Of a stretch of DNA of 64,000 nt, positions 25,020-36,694 are shown in pieces. The notes under the pieces are model-generated. The model searched no databases. It had not been told where the DNA came from and worked only from the letters and a program-made list of their open reading frames with translations. The stretch comes from Morella rubra (taxonomy: Eukaryota > Streptophyta > Magnoliopsida > Fagales > Myricaceae). The translations under genes were made by a program, and so were the position numbers. The stretch is taken from positions 19,390,111 through 19,454,110 of the forward strand of contig CM025854.1 in the NCBI GenBank assembly GCA_003952965.2, written 5' to 3'. How positions within the stretch are numbered: the first letter of the stretch is position 1; every line of letters starts with the position of its first letter.

Positions 25020-25064
25020 GCCCTATTCTAAACCTCTTTGAAGGGCCCGGGAAAAGAATAGGGC
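25020..25064. repeat. Short GC-rich hairpin
   Basis: The arms GCCCTATTCT (25020-25029) and AGAATAGGGC (25055-25064) are perfect inverted copies with a 25-bp loop that contains GGGCCCGGG. It stands out as GC-rich within AT-rich DNA. Its function is unknown. Confidence 0.4.
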
Positions 25065-26474
25065 GTCAAACGGTGCATTGAAAATTTCGTGTTTTCCACC
25101 AAAACGTAGAACAAAGTCTGTTTTCCCAACAGAGACCGACAAACAAACAGTCTCGAATCACGTCACAAGACCACCAAAATTCAACGCAAAGATCCCCATA
25201 TTTCCAAAAGAACTTCATTTCTCAAAGAATATACGTTTTCACAGATCAGAGAAATTCAACGCAATGACCTCCCCACATTTTGAAAGAAAGTTGAATGATT
25301 CTTCTTCAAGATTCACGGATAGTTTTTCTTCCTGCCAGTCGAAATTCTTCCAAAACACACTGTTCAAGATGCATTGCTCGGTTCTAGATGGTATATATTT
25401 TTCTACCAACGGTGGCCTGAAATTGGATAAGAACGTTTTTCTATTCATATGAAGAAGAATGAGGAGAACATGAAAATTTAAAAGGTATGAACTGATCTCA
25501 AGTTTGAATTGTCATGTGCATCTAAACAGTCTAAAGAGGGAGCTAGATTATCATCTATATTCCCACAATGAGCAACAAATATTGCAACTTTATACCCTAC
25601 ATATCGAATAAAGATCATCTGTCTAAGCTAAGACACAGTGACTTGGAAAATCCTTGTAAGGCCCCAGTTAGAGGCAGATGGTCAAGATTCGACTATTATG
25701 GACGGGCGACTAGCTGGGTTCACTGAACTTAAACGCCTTGCCTTTTATATATATTTTCATGCAACATTCCATGTACTAACCGTTACATTTTGCAGTACTT
25801 AACTTTTTATTTCGTGCTTTTTGGGTTTTACACCAGGTAAAAAAGTTGCTACCCTGATGATTACCATCCAGCTAATGCTGCACTAGAGCTGTCGAAAACA
25901 ATGGAGTGTATTTGATGATTTCAACATGCAATGAAAGGTAGATAAATGTTACACATAATTTGAATCGGGGAGAGCACTAATGGAATACCGCATAACATAA
26001 TTTGTCATCAACATCAAAATCATAATACATCATATCCCCCATTCGAGTATATGAATGCCGTATCCTCTTTGCATAATTCGGATTGTGATCGAATCCAAGG
26101 GGAGATTCAAATTATAGCCTAAACTTTGGGTCCAATATCATGACAACCTTTGGTGGCCATCAAAAGGAGAAGATAGCTTTAGTTGATGATCGACCGAAGG
26201 CTTTCAAGTTCTTATCAGTTGTTATGATAGCCTGACATGATAGACCAAAAGGACTGTAAATCGAGGCGATAATTGGGCAAAGTCGGTTCCTTGTCCTTAA
26301 TAATTGATGGGCTCACCATGTAAAGCAATCAACTTCTATCTCCATTGTGTAGCAGTTCAACTGGGTGCTCCATTATACTTGGTACATTGCAGTTTTCTAC
26401 TTTGCTGACAGAATGCCAGCCAACATTTTCTACGACAAAGTAGTTGGACGTCTTTTCTTGGCCATCCAAAAAGC

Positions 26475-26497
26475 TATATATATATATATATATATAT
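26475..26497. repeat. (TA)n microsatellite
   Basis: An uninterrupted TA dinucleotide run of about 11 units. Confidence 0.85.
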
Positions 26498-27172
26498 TAG
26501 TGGAATTGATAATTAATTATGTGATGTGATGGTGAAGAAAAAGTCATTGTTGAGATGGTTAGAGCCGTGATTCTATCTTGTTTTATTTGTATCCGTAAAA
26601 AGATAATACGTGCCCAGCTGCAGAATTCACTCATAATTTCACCTTAATTACCAGATTCAGTGTAATTGACAGTTCAAAATAGATGAAAATATAAATAAAA
26701 ATACCAGTTCACTAGAGTTCTATCGTGTTTGAGTCAAGAGGAATACGTACAGTAGAAAAATGAAGTGTATAGAGAGCTTCTATAGAACTGAAACATTGCA
26801 TATGCAGGATCTCTTTCCTTGCAATAGCTTCTAACCCCAACAAACCAGGATATATAAACAAAAAATACAGTAACTAGAGCTTCTGTCAAGTTGTTCATTC
26901 TCTACATTTCATGCACACAAAAAAAAGTTTAAGATCATGAAGCCAACGGTGCTTCTCCTTGAGGGTAAAGGAGAAACGATAGAGAAGAATTACATCTCCT
27001 GAAACGGGAAAAATACAATGTCATCAAACCTCCAAAAGAATTAGCCAGAAACAACCTCATGTACACTACCCACCAAACTCTTCTTTGATTTCAGAAGAAA
27101 CTTCCACCGAGAACAAAACAAATTCATAAAATCAAAAGCTGGTCACCTTCGGTCTAAAAACTCTTATGATCT

Positions 27173-27394
27173 TCAGGGTGACCTCCAACTCTTCAAGCCA
27201 ATGTCATTGTGTTTCCTTGATGGACCAGAAACCGGTATCGGTATTCTTCTTGGCAAAAACCCCAAGAAGTGGCCTGAATACTGAGACTTCGGCTCTAATT
27301 TGAAAACATTAGTGGTTCTTGCGCCATGACAGTGGCCAAGAATGAAGAAGAGCAGCCAAATGAGTCGAACAACAGGCCCTCTACCTACACCCAT
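27173..27394 (-). CDS. IDL6/IDL7-like: IDA-like signalling peptide precursor (IDL6/IDL7 type)
   Basis: This intronless 73-residue secreted prepropeptide starts at an ATG (reverse strand of 27392-27394). A hydrophobic signal peptide covers about residues 8-24 (VVRLIWLLFFILGHCHG), with likely cleavage after HCHG. A variable segment follows, then the conserved C-terminal signature PIPVSGPSRKHN at residues 52-63, preceded by GFLPRR and followed by DIGLKSWRSP. The family pattern is PIPPSAPSKRHN in IDA; the central proline (P58 here) is normally hydroxylated, and the basic-H-N end is needed for binding HAE/HSL receptor kinases. The SGPSRKHNDIGL version is typical of IDL6/IDL7, which act in stress responses and cell-wall loosening rather than in floral abscission. 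The gene is isolated, with about 6.7 kb of gene-free DNA on one side and 8 kb on the other. A functional gene is likely because signal peptide, motif and stop are all intact. Confidence 0.85.
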   Translation of the reverse strand: MGVGRGPVVRLIWLLFFILGHCHGARTTNVFKLEPKSQYSGHFLGFLPRRIPIPVSGPSRKHNDIGLKSWRSP

Positions 27395-30300
27395 GTTGAA
27401 GAACTAGAAGAGGGGGGGACGGACTGTGGAGAGGATGAAGTTGGAGTGGGCTTGTTTCTGAGAGGTCTGATGGAAAAAAAGGTGGCGAAGGCAGCAAACA
27501 TGGACAATTAAATGCAGAGTGTAGTGTATTGCATTGAGCTTTTGGGGTTCCTTGTCAGTGTGCGTGGTGTAATCTGCTGGAAAGAGAAAGAAAGGTAACT
27601 TTAAGCCCTGATCAGACGCTTCTACAAGTAGAACTGTAGCGGTTATGTTGGAAGCAGAAAGTCGGAAAAGCTTGGCAGAAGCCTTTTCGAATGGGTCTGA
27701 TGGGTTAGACTGATTGTTATGATAACAAAAAAACAAAGCGAGAGCCGAGAGAGTAGAGAAAAAGCTTTTTTATCTTGTCAAATGCTAAGAAAAGAAAGGG
27801 GAGGAAGGGATGGAGCAAAGCGAAGGGGGAAAGAAAGGTGTCGTGACATGTCCTCTGTCCAGGTTAGGTGAGTGTTTGGTCCCACTGCATATTAATGGCC
27901 GACTAAGGAACTGAGACTGTTATTTTAGGCCCCCATAACAGGAAATCTTGTCCCTTTGGCACAGCACCTTCTGTAGGCTTTGAGTAGATCATTTTGTACT
28001 CTCTCTCTCTTCCTCTATCTTTCTCTCTCCCCAGACGGCGCTTTCCCTTCTTACGTACTTTTTCTTCCTCCATTAGCTCAGCATGAAATAAAAGAAAAAC
28101 AAAAGAAATTCTTAACCCATTCCCCTAGTTAAAGGTGCAATGCAGTGTCAGTGAACACGAACAGTAAGTAAACAACTCTGAGTACGTACATCTGACCTCA
28201 ACCGATCTACATCCCATCACTATTTTACCTTTGCAGACTGTTTCTCACTGGACATGAGACATCATAGAGCGTCTCTAGGGGATACGAGGGTGATGACGAG
28301 GGGGCACGGGATAATCGGAGAGCCACGTCTTCTTAGTCATGTCATTTGTCCAATAATCCTTCATTGTCCCCAAGTGATGTCCTCAGGTGCTGTACTACGA
28401 GGGTTTCACATTGTCACAGCGCTACAAAATCATGTTAATCAGAGCTAAACAATTCGTTCCGAGGATTGTCTGGTGATCCCTTTGTTGTTTCAGAATTGGA
28501 AATCGGACGAAAGATATCGAGGAACAGAACCTATCCTACATGTTTTGCTTCTCAAAAGAGTAAAGACGAAACCGGCCTAGAGTACGTACGTGTACTTAAC
28601 ATTTTGTCTTTAGTGGTTGGACGCCTTGTTGTTGCTTAGAAAGAAAAAAAAAAAAAATTGGACGCCTTGATTCATGGGTCATTAATCTAGTTAAAATATC
28701 TTCTCTCACGACGAATTAAATAAAAATCACCTCAAATCTGAACACAGTATACGTATTATTCTCTTCCCAACTATACCGTGGAAGTAATTTGGATGGTCAA
28801 ATGAGAAAATTAAATTCTTTAATTTTTGTAAAGAATTTAATTTAGGTAATTTAAAGTACATTCTCTATGAGCGGTTTTAGAATAAGTAATAATCTAACAT
28901 GATCAAAGTTTACAGAGAACGCTAATCAATATGCATGGTCTCGTTTGCTTCTGCATGACCAAATCAAGACAAATAACATGCCACCCTTACAGCAGTTTGT
29001 CAAGATCGCCTCGGAAACATCCTACACACTTGGGCTCAAGGAAGCATCGCAGTAGATCAAACAACTGGTGCAGCTAAAAAAACAACCAGGACCACTACAG
29101 AAGAAAGCACTTTCGACTCTGGAATTGCAGAATATCACTGTTGAAGGAGATTTACACCGCCAACCAATTCCTGACAATGGTTCCGAATTAATTAGCATGA
29201 TCACAATTTTTAGTCTTCGTATCGCATCGTAACTTGCTGCTGGTGCTCGATCCCAAAATCAAACGCGATCATCCAAGAGTTTACAAGAGGTTTATGAGTT
29301 TTTTCCTCAGAAGAGAGCTGCATTGTTTCTAAGAAGTTCCTCCATGTAATATGCGTCTCGTTTTTCACATATGATCTTCGAACAAGGGGGGAACATTTAA
29401 GGAAGAGAAACGGGAGATTACTAGAGGTTTTACCGCGCGGCAGATAGAGGAAAATTTAACCCAGATTGCAGTGTCGCGGCCTTCGGGTACTGTACACATA
29501 CTTTTTCCCATATCCAACTCGCGAGCTTCATTTATCACTGTCACTAGCCTACTCCCTCTGGACCCCTATTGTTCTTGTTGAACGTGACCCTTTTGACTTG
29601 AGCTTAACGTACGCGTCTCGTCCCCATCGGATTGATAGAAAAATAGATTAAATTTTAGAATAAATACACTGTTTTTTTTTGTCCCTTGTCGATGCTTTCT
29701 ATTCTAAATTATTATTTTTATTACATGATTACTATTAACTATTAGTCATTAACTCTCCAAGATAATTTAGGTCATGTTTGCAAGGGGATGTTGTAAAAAT
29801 TAAGGTGTAATTAGAGTTTTGTTGAATTTTGAGATAAAATAATGAAAATATACATATAAGTAAGTGAAAAAGTAAAAAGAGATATGATTTGAGTAAATTT
29901 TTTATCAAAATTTTAGTTTGCAATCATGGGTGGGATTAACGCGGATACCATGAAATGTGCTTTCTACAAAGGCAGATGATGCTTTTTTAAAAATTAAAAA
30001 AAAAAAACTTTTGGAGCAAACGCACCATCCGAACAGAAAATAAATTGCAGAAATCTGAATCCGACTAGGATAGTTTGAAGCACAGTTGGATGATTGGAAT
30101 GGATCAGCCTTTCCGTGTAAGAGCACGCATATGGATGCGTACATAAGAGTCTTAGGTGGTGTTTGGTGACAAAAGGGCACGACATAAACGGGCAGTGTAC
30201 TGTCCCTTGACCGAGACGGATTGAAATTTTCTCCTATACTACTGTCCCATTGGTTTGATAGTAGCTAGGGTTAGATCGGGTGCGTGTCCGTGAAATATTA

Positions 30301-32358
30301 TCAGACTATCATCAGTTGCATCACATGGTTCTCTTTTGTCGATTTTCAAGATCTGTACGTGTTATATTTATTGCAGTTGCAGAGAAGATTAATCCCGTCA
30401 CGCCAAAAAAAAGTAAACAAAGAAAAGGAAAGACAGTAAGAGAGGGATAATATCCGTGCCTTTGAGGTTGGAATATCAGTCATAGAATGGGTCAAGAGAA
30501 GGAGCTCCCTGCTTAGGAAGAAGGGTCAAAAGTAGAACCAAGTTCTGAATGTCACGTTTGTTGGAGAGAGACTGCATGAGATCGAAAGAAGATGAACTCC
30601 TCCTACTTGCTTTTTCTCCTTTCTTCCTTTTCTTGTTGTTGTCAAATGGGTTCCGTTCTAGCCGATTTGCATAATGTTGGCACAAAACCAAATACGTTTT
30701 GGTTTAAGCAGAATTTTAGGTGGAATTTGTCTTCTTAAAAGTTGTTCATCCTATATTCTCAAGTGAGAGAGAGAGAGAGAGAGAGACAAAATGGAAATAG
30801 AAACTCTCCAGTCAAACGTGCAATACATAATGCAATCATGAACCGTATGATGCTACGTAAGAGAATCCAGTGCAACAGTGCTCAGAAATACAACACACTC
30901 TGGAAAAGCTCTGAACCGTCCATCACTCTTTTTTGCTGCCTAAAAAGGGGAAGACGAGTTGGACCCATCTCGTTCCCATGTGCAATTATTATCAATTAGC
31001 TCCTCTGGCTGAGAGATATATATCCAGAACTTTATCATGTGAGGGTGATGGAACCTCATATACAGAGACTCTATCAGCCTTTGACTGTGCCCCATCTGAT
31101 GCGGTAGCAGCGTGGAACATAGTATAACAATTATGATCCTGTGCCACTGGTCCCAGAGAATGCCCCCACCCCACCACCCATCACTGTACTCAACATTGTG
31201 GATCGAGCAGTTCTCTTCGTTAGAGTCGAATTGTGGCTAAACATGTCAGTTAGCCTTTCCATAAAGCATTTTGTTAGAGTTGGGCCAGAGTAAATGAGAA
31301 AATTTTGGGACGAGTGGATGTTGTCAGGTCTGTTATTTAAGGATCATAAGCAGATTGTTGCCACTCTGAAATTATTGCTACTCTTATCATCCAGAGTACT
31401 CTGGTTTGGTTTCAATCGATGACAATTTCTCTGCAGAAAAAGAAAAGTTGTTTATTCGGCCTTTAGTCTAATCGAAGCCAACTTTGTTTTAAGGTTCTTA
31501 TAAACCTAGACTCTACACTTTGTTTCTTTGCTTTCTAAACTTGTCATCATCTGTAGTTATTCAAAGTTTCAAAACCAGAGCTGTATACTTTGTCGAGTCC
31601 TACCCCATCTTTCCTTCTTTCCCTCTTCTTCCCTCTCTGCCTATGAAATATGATTTTGAACTCTATGCCATTCTTTGCTCTTCCTTCCCTCAAAGGGAGG
31701 GAAAAGGAAATCAGAGAGCCAGAAAAAGTGTCTGCCTTATCTTTTCCTCGTCTTTTTCTCCTCGGGCCCGCAAAATTCACGGGTATTGAACTTTTGGTAA
31801 ATACATGGATGGATTGATACACGAACTCACCTGGTGCGTATCTTGTAATTGACTAATCTCATTTCCATGGCTTAACAAATGTCTCAAATACAAATGATTT
31901 TGATTTTCTTGATCCAAAATAATTAAGAACACCCATCATCGTGGGGGCAATGCACTCTGTGATCACTCACCGTCAGTGTAGTTATGAGTGACTTGCAAGC
32001 TACAACTCTATCTTCTCTCAGCTCAGCAACTTTTAAGCCAGGGGCCGTGTAAGCAAAGGCCTCTGTTTAGACCTTTAGAACAGACACTTGTATGTGGGAA
32101 GTCAAATGATGACGGTTCATTTGATTGTGTCTGGAATCGAAACGATTACCGTCCATTTGAACATTCTACGATCCACTCCTTTTGTGGAATTGGTGGGTCT
32201 TACACGACAAACACATTTTTCATGAACTTTCCCCCTCCCAACCCACGTTATTTCCATGTTTTGCCCCCTTTTCTTTGCGTGTCCAACTGCAATTTGAGTT
32301 CCCCATTCCCATTCTTCCTCTAAAAGTTTTCTATGTGCGTTATTCTTGGGTCTTGAAT
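27395..32358. other. IDL promoter side and intergenic DNA
   Basis: This lies upstream of the minus-strand IDL gene. It is AT-rich with many short unconserved frames and a (GA)n run near 30765. No clear TATA box was found at a convincing distance from the IDL start. Nothing else was recognised. Confidence 0.5.
30765..30786. repeat. (GA)n microsatellite
   Basis: A pure GA run of about 11 units. Confidence 0.85.
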
Positions 32359-32997
32359 TATTTTTAAGGGTTTAATTATTCCATTGGTGTTGGGGTTTTG
32401 CGAAATCTCAACTTGGTCCTTAGAGTATTTTTCCGTCTTGGATTAGTCTTTGAGAAATTAAACATTCTGTATTTAATCCTTTTCGTCATCTGAGAATAAC
32501 ATATAAATAGAAATGTAGTAGTCGAATAGAAATGTCCTACGTGGACAATAGAAGCCACATCACTACTAATATGCATTCTCCACATGTCCCTGCCTCCTAG
32601 ATGGTAAGGTTGGGGCTCCAATAGTTGATTCCGTTGAGGGAGTTGGAGAGAAGGTTGAGCAAAGGCAAGAGTTTGAGTAAAGGTCAAATCTGATAGGCCA
32701 AAGAAAGCAAATAAGCATGCTGCGGATGACCCTCAACAGGATAAGTTGACATGAAATAAAAAAAAAAAAAAAAAATCTAGATGGGAGGCGGGAATACATG
32801 GTGAGTTAAGATTAGCTAGGAAGTGACCCCATTACTTACTTAAGACATTTATGTCCAGCTATTGTCCTCATATGACGGAAATGACCAAATGTTAAATGTT
32901 AAATTTCTTATAGACTAATTCAGAACAAAAAAATACAAAACCAAGTTAGAATTTTGTGATAACCAAGGACCCACGAAGTAATTAAACTTATTTTGAA
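32359..32997. mobile_element. Non-autonomous MULE-like element
   Basis: The element at about 32368-32988 (621 bp) has inverted ends: GGGTTTAATTATTCC on the left, AAGTAATTAAACT on the right. Similarity continues inward (for example ATTAGTCTTTGAGAAATTAA against its partner ATTAGTCTATAAGAAATTTA). The flanks TATTTTTAA and TATTTTGAA match at 8 of 9 positions, consistent with an ageing 9-bp target duplication. No transposase frame is present. Confidence 0.65.
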
Positions 32998-35198
32998 CCG
33001 TGGAAAGTAGTAGAAGTTGAGGAAACTTTAGGCTGATAGTTAAACGGCAAATGCGTAGTCGTAATAAGGGACATTAATTTCCACCACTAAACTCACCGAC
33101 TTGATCTCTACGTCTGGAAAAAAATAAAAAATAAAAAGTTGGTCAAACTGGAAGAAAGAAGAGAGGAGAGTTTGTTGGTGTTGTGTGGCTATTACGTAGC
33201 TTTGCCAGCGACGCATGTTTGACAAAATCGATCCCAACGTTTAGATCAGTCTCCGACGACGGAGAGTCGTTACTTTTAATTTTTGAAACTTTGAAAATAT
33301 CCGTGATTTTGACTTTGAAACGGGAAGCAATTTAACCAATGCCGTATGGAGCCGATGCACCAAATTGGACTTCAATGGAAATATAGCAAAAGCCCACAAG
33401 TGTTAGGTGGGTCAAAATTTGCCTTGTTTGTCTTTGCCTTTGAATATCTCTCGCAGTCGTACGCACGCGCGCAAACAAAGTAGACTCGCGTCTCTTTCAT
33501 GCAAATCTACGTACTTTGACATATAACTGTCCAACTTAGACCCCAAATAAAAACAAAATCTTCTGGTTTTTTCTTTGACGGATTGGCTTGGGTAGCTAAG
33601 AGATATTTTGGTTTGTACATCACTATTGTTTTGATGGACCGTAATAAGTAAAATTTTCTAAATTATATGGGAGTTCTACTCTTTTTATATGTACAAATAA
33701 TTAAAGTTAAACTTTTAAAAAACTATTTTGTGGTACTCATATAAAGTAAATATACATAGAATAATAATAACTATGGGATATAATTTGAAGCCAATGTCAA
33801 CGGATAAGAATTGTGCTCCACTTATAAGCTAAGGGGTACTCTGGGACGGGTGCCTTTGTTCAAAATGGGAAAAAAAAATTGTACCATATGAACTATTTTG
33901 AAAAATAAAGAATAGAATAGGTTTATGCAAAAAAAAAAAAAAAAACAAGAAACTTTAAAGTTGCATATTTGAACGAGTCAAGGAGATGAATTAATGTGGA
34001 GTTAGTCAAGTCTAAAGATGAGCGCATAAATTGAATGAGCTTTAAATTTGAGTTTTGAATGCAGGCAAAGGACTGTGTAGCCCGTTCGCCGCTCACCGTA
34101 CGTAGGTACTTTGTCAGATTGTCAGTACTCCAACTCCCAAGAACAGATATTCAAATATATACTTATATTTCTTTTACCGCTCCGAAATAGATTATAATTA
34201 CCAAAAAAAATTATAATTAGAACCAAATAAAGATATTTATTTATTTAAGTGTATATTATTGGTTAAATCATCATTTTGTTTTATTTTACTTATAATTAAT
34301 AATTATAAAAAATTTTAAATAAGATGTTTATTCTATACTAGTAGGTGTTTAAGAAGATAAGACTGAATACATTGTATGGCCAAGCCAGCTCCAGTCAACA
34401 GTCCTCTGTATTTAATATAGGTCACAGGAGGGGGTTGATGCCAAAGAATACAACTAATAGTCTAATACCGATTACCCCCCACAAAAAACAGATAAAAAGG
34501 TATCATTTTTATAAATTTTTTTAATGGTTTTTGCATATTGGATATTAGAATCTCTTACATCACAGAAAAAGAAAAAGTTACTAAACAATTCAAAGATTTT
34601 TAGCATCACCCAAAGTGTCTTCTGACAAAACCATTAACCAAGAGCACCTTGTTTCTTCCCAAAAAACAATTCATTTAATCACTTATATGGCCCCTAACAC
34701 ACCAAGATTTAATTATATCTATTAAAAAAAAACATATAATAGTGGTCTCTCTGCCAAGAAAATGCTCCACCAAAAAAGAAAAAGAGCCACTATCACAAAA
34801 ATCAAGCTCTCCCCTCTTTTCTCTCTTTCTGTGGTTTCATAGCAAGTCTTCTGTACAGATGATGCAATCGGACCGACCGATCGAACCATCTCTGGGCCCC
34901 CACCACCCCTCTCACAAGGAAAAAGCTCCTCACTGCTCCGTGGTCCCCACCGCCGCACGTTCTCGTCCCCATTATATGCATTTATTTCCAGCCCTTAACA
35001 CTCGGCCTTCCATCACACGTGTTGCTGTTCATCTCATCCTGACCGTGAATTATTCCGCTTGATTTAGGATCTGTACTCTGATCCGGGATTCAACGGCGAA
35101 GATATAGTGACGTAAGAGGAAGGGAGACACAAGCGAGTAACTTTAAACTCCCCGATCTGAATTCTGTGCTAAGAAACAAGCCCCCGTAATCCATCATA
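32998..35198. other. Intergenic, no gene seen
   Basis: AT-rich DNA without conserved frames. The last 250 bp lead into the PUB promoter. Confidence 0.5.
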
Positions 35199-35308
35199 TT
35201 GACCAAAGACCAAAGGCCCATAAAAAGAATATTATAGTATTCTTTATAAATTCATTATACCCAGAAAAATAAAAAAGTAAAATAACTGACGTCACCGTAC
35301 CTTTGACT
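35199..35308 (+). promoter_or_regulatory. PUB promoter: two W-boxes, a TGACGTCA palindrome and a possible TATA box
   Basis: W-box cores TTGACC (35199-35204) and TTGACT (35303-35308) flank a perfect bZIP-type palindrome TGACGTCA (35287-35294). TATAAA lies at 35245-35250, about 200 bp before the start codon. Such sites fit WRKY- and bZIP-driven stress induction, which is common for plant U-box ligases; actual use is inferred. Confidence 0.45.
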
Positions 35309-35313
35309 CTCTA

Positions 35314-35332
35314 TCTCTCTCTCTCTCTCTCT
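35314..35332. repeat. (CT)n tract in the presumed PUB 5' leader
   Basis: A CT dinucleotide run within a longer pyrimidine-rich tract just before the PUB start codon, a common feature of plant 5' leaders. Confidence 0.7.
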
Positions 35333-35449
35333 TCTTTAAACGCACCTCTCGCTTGTCTTCTTCATCTCGGCATCTCCCTCTCTCTCTAAACTTTCTCTGT
35401 GTTTCTCCCTCAATCTTCTCTCGCAGTCCAAGCAGTTGTAAAAAGAACC

Positions 35450-36694
35450 ATGGTGAGGGACGACTTATACATCACAGTCCCGAGCTTCTTCAGATGCCCG
35501 ATCTCACTCGACGTGATGAAGTCCCCAGTGAGCCTGTGCACGGGAGTCACCTACGATCGGTCCAGCATCCAACGATGGCTGGACAACGGCAACAACACGT
35601 GTCCGGCCACGATGCAAGTCCTCCAAAACAAGGAGTTCGTCCCCAATCGCACCCTCCAGCGCCTCATCCAGATCTGGGCCGACTCGGTCCACAACCGCCG
35701 GGCCGACTCTGTCGAGTCGCCTCCCTCGCTTGACCAGTTACGGGACCTAATCAAGGACCTCGACAGAAAGACCGAGAACAGCATCCGTGTCTTCGACACG
35801 TTCGCGAAGATTGTTCTCTTCGCGAGAGAATCAGAGGAAAACCGCAAGTTTCTCGCGAAAATGGACGGCTTCATCGTCACTCTTGTTGAAGTTCTCGGCA
35901 ATGCCGGTGACGCATCATGTAGAAACTTCGAATTACTTGAACACGTGGTTGTGATTTTGGATTTGGTACTGAGCAAAGTGGAAGAACCCGAGCAACTAAC
36001 GAGTTCCATGTTAAAAGGCGACCGCGAATGCTTGGATTCGCTGGTCCTCATTTTGCAAGGAGGAGTAACTGATTCGAGAATTGCGTCAGCTAGGGTTTTA
36101 GCAGCAATCGCAAATGACGCCGTATCGAAACTCCTGATCGCGGAGAAAGACGGCTTATTGTCCGAAATGTTAAAATTTGTCACTCCAGAGAACGATCAGT
36201 CTCTAATCGAAGCCGTTCTGTCATGCTTGATTCGCATATCGATGCCAAAACGCGTCAAATCCAAACTAGTCCGCCTCGGCGCCATCAAATCGTTGGCAAA
36301 ACTGGTTTCCAATTCGAATTCGGGCGTAAGGGTGACTGAAAAGGTGTTGAAGTTGCTAGAAACGCTGTCGTCCTGTAAAGAAGGGCGGTTGGAGATATGT
36401 GACGACGTGGGGTGCGTGGCGGCTATAGTGCAGAGGGTTCTAAAGGTTTCTAGCCCTGCAACGGAGCACGCGGTGACGATACTGTGGAGCCTGTGTTATT
36501 TGTTCCGGGACGAACGCGCGCAGGAGGCGGTTACGACGGCAAACGGGCTAACCAAGATTCTGCTGCTGATGCAGAGCAATTGCTCGCCGCCGGTGCGCCA
36601 AATGTCGGCTGATTTGCTCAAGATATTCCGGGTGAATTCCAAGTCCTGCCTTTCCAGTTACGATACTAAGACCACCCATATCATGCCCTTTTGA
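35450..36694 (+). CDS. Plant U-box E3 ubiquitin ligase with ARM repeats (PUB27/PUB28-like)
   Basis: This intronless, 414-residue protein transfers ubiquitin from an E2 to target proteins. The start at 35450 has an excellent context (AACCATGG) and gives MVRDDLYITVPSFFRCPISL, which places the U-box at its usual N-terminal site (about residues 10-80). U-box hallmarks are FRCPISLDVMKSPVSL, TGVTYDRSSIQRWL and the NKEFVPNRTLQRLI segment. The remaining part, about 95-400, is helical and leucine-rich, with ARM-type repeats (ASARVLAAIAND, LIEAVLSCLIRIS, TEHAVTILWSLCYLF). The frame stays open 51 bp upstream, but without an ATG. The SLDVMKSPVSL wording and the length of about 410 point to PUB27/PUB28 rather than PUB22-24; that sub-assignment is from memory. 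The coding sequence is GC-richer than the flanks, as is usual for intronless PUB genes. Confidence 0.92.
   Translation: MVRDDLYITVPSFFRCPISLDVMKSPVSLCTGVTYDRSSIQRWLDNGNNTCPATMQVLQNKEFVPNRTLQRLIQIWADSVHNRRADSVESPPSLDQLRDLIKDLDRKTENSIRVFDTFAKIVLFARESEENRKFLAKMDGFIVTLVEVLGNAGDASCRNFELLEHVVVILDLVLSKVEEPEQLTSSMLKGDRECLDSLVLILQGGVTDSRIASARVLAAIANDAVSKLLIAEKDGLLSEMLKFVTPENDQSLIEAVLSCLIRISMPKRVKSKLVRLGAIKSLAKLVSNSNSGVRVTEKVLKLLETLSSCKEGRLEICDDVGCVAAIVQRVLKVSSPATEHAVTILWSLCYLFRDERAQEAVTTANGLTKILLLMQSNCSPPVRQMSADLLKIFRVNSKSCLSSYDTKTTHIMPF

Larger units (their letters stand above)
22730..27172. other. Intergenic, no gene recognised
   Basis: This AT-rich stretch holds only short unconserved frames. It includes a (TA)n run at 26475-26497 and a small hairpin with 10-bp arms at 25020-25064. 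No tRNA, known microRNA or protein homology was recognised. Confidence 0.5.

Noticed and set aside
25078-25452. 124-codon plus-strand frame
   Set aside because: It is low in complexity (lysine, phenylalanine and serine-rich), without domain, and in AT-rich spacer.
26403-26425. GACAGAATGCCA, resembling part of the miR394 complement
   Set aside because: Only about 12 bases agree and no matching hairpin arm was found nearby.
29022-29204. Short frames on both strands around 29.0-29.2 kb with protein-like wording
   Set aside because: Frames break within 60 codons and match no family I recognise.
35399-35449. Upstream GTG start extending the U-box protein by 17 codons
   Set aside because: The ATG at 35450 has strong context and gives the family N-terminus. 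The upstream part is pyrimidine-rich leader.
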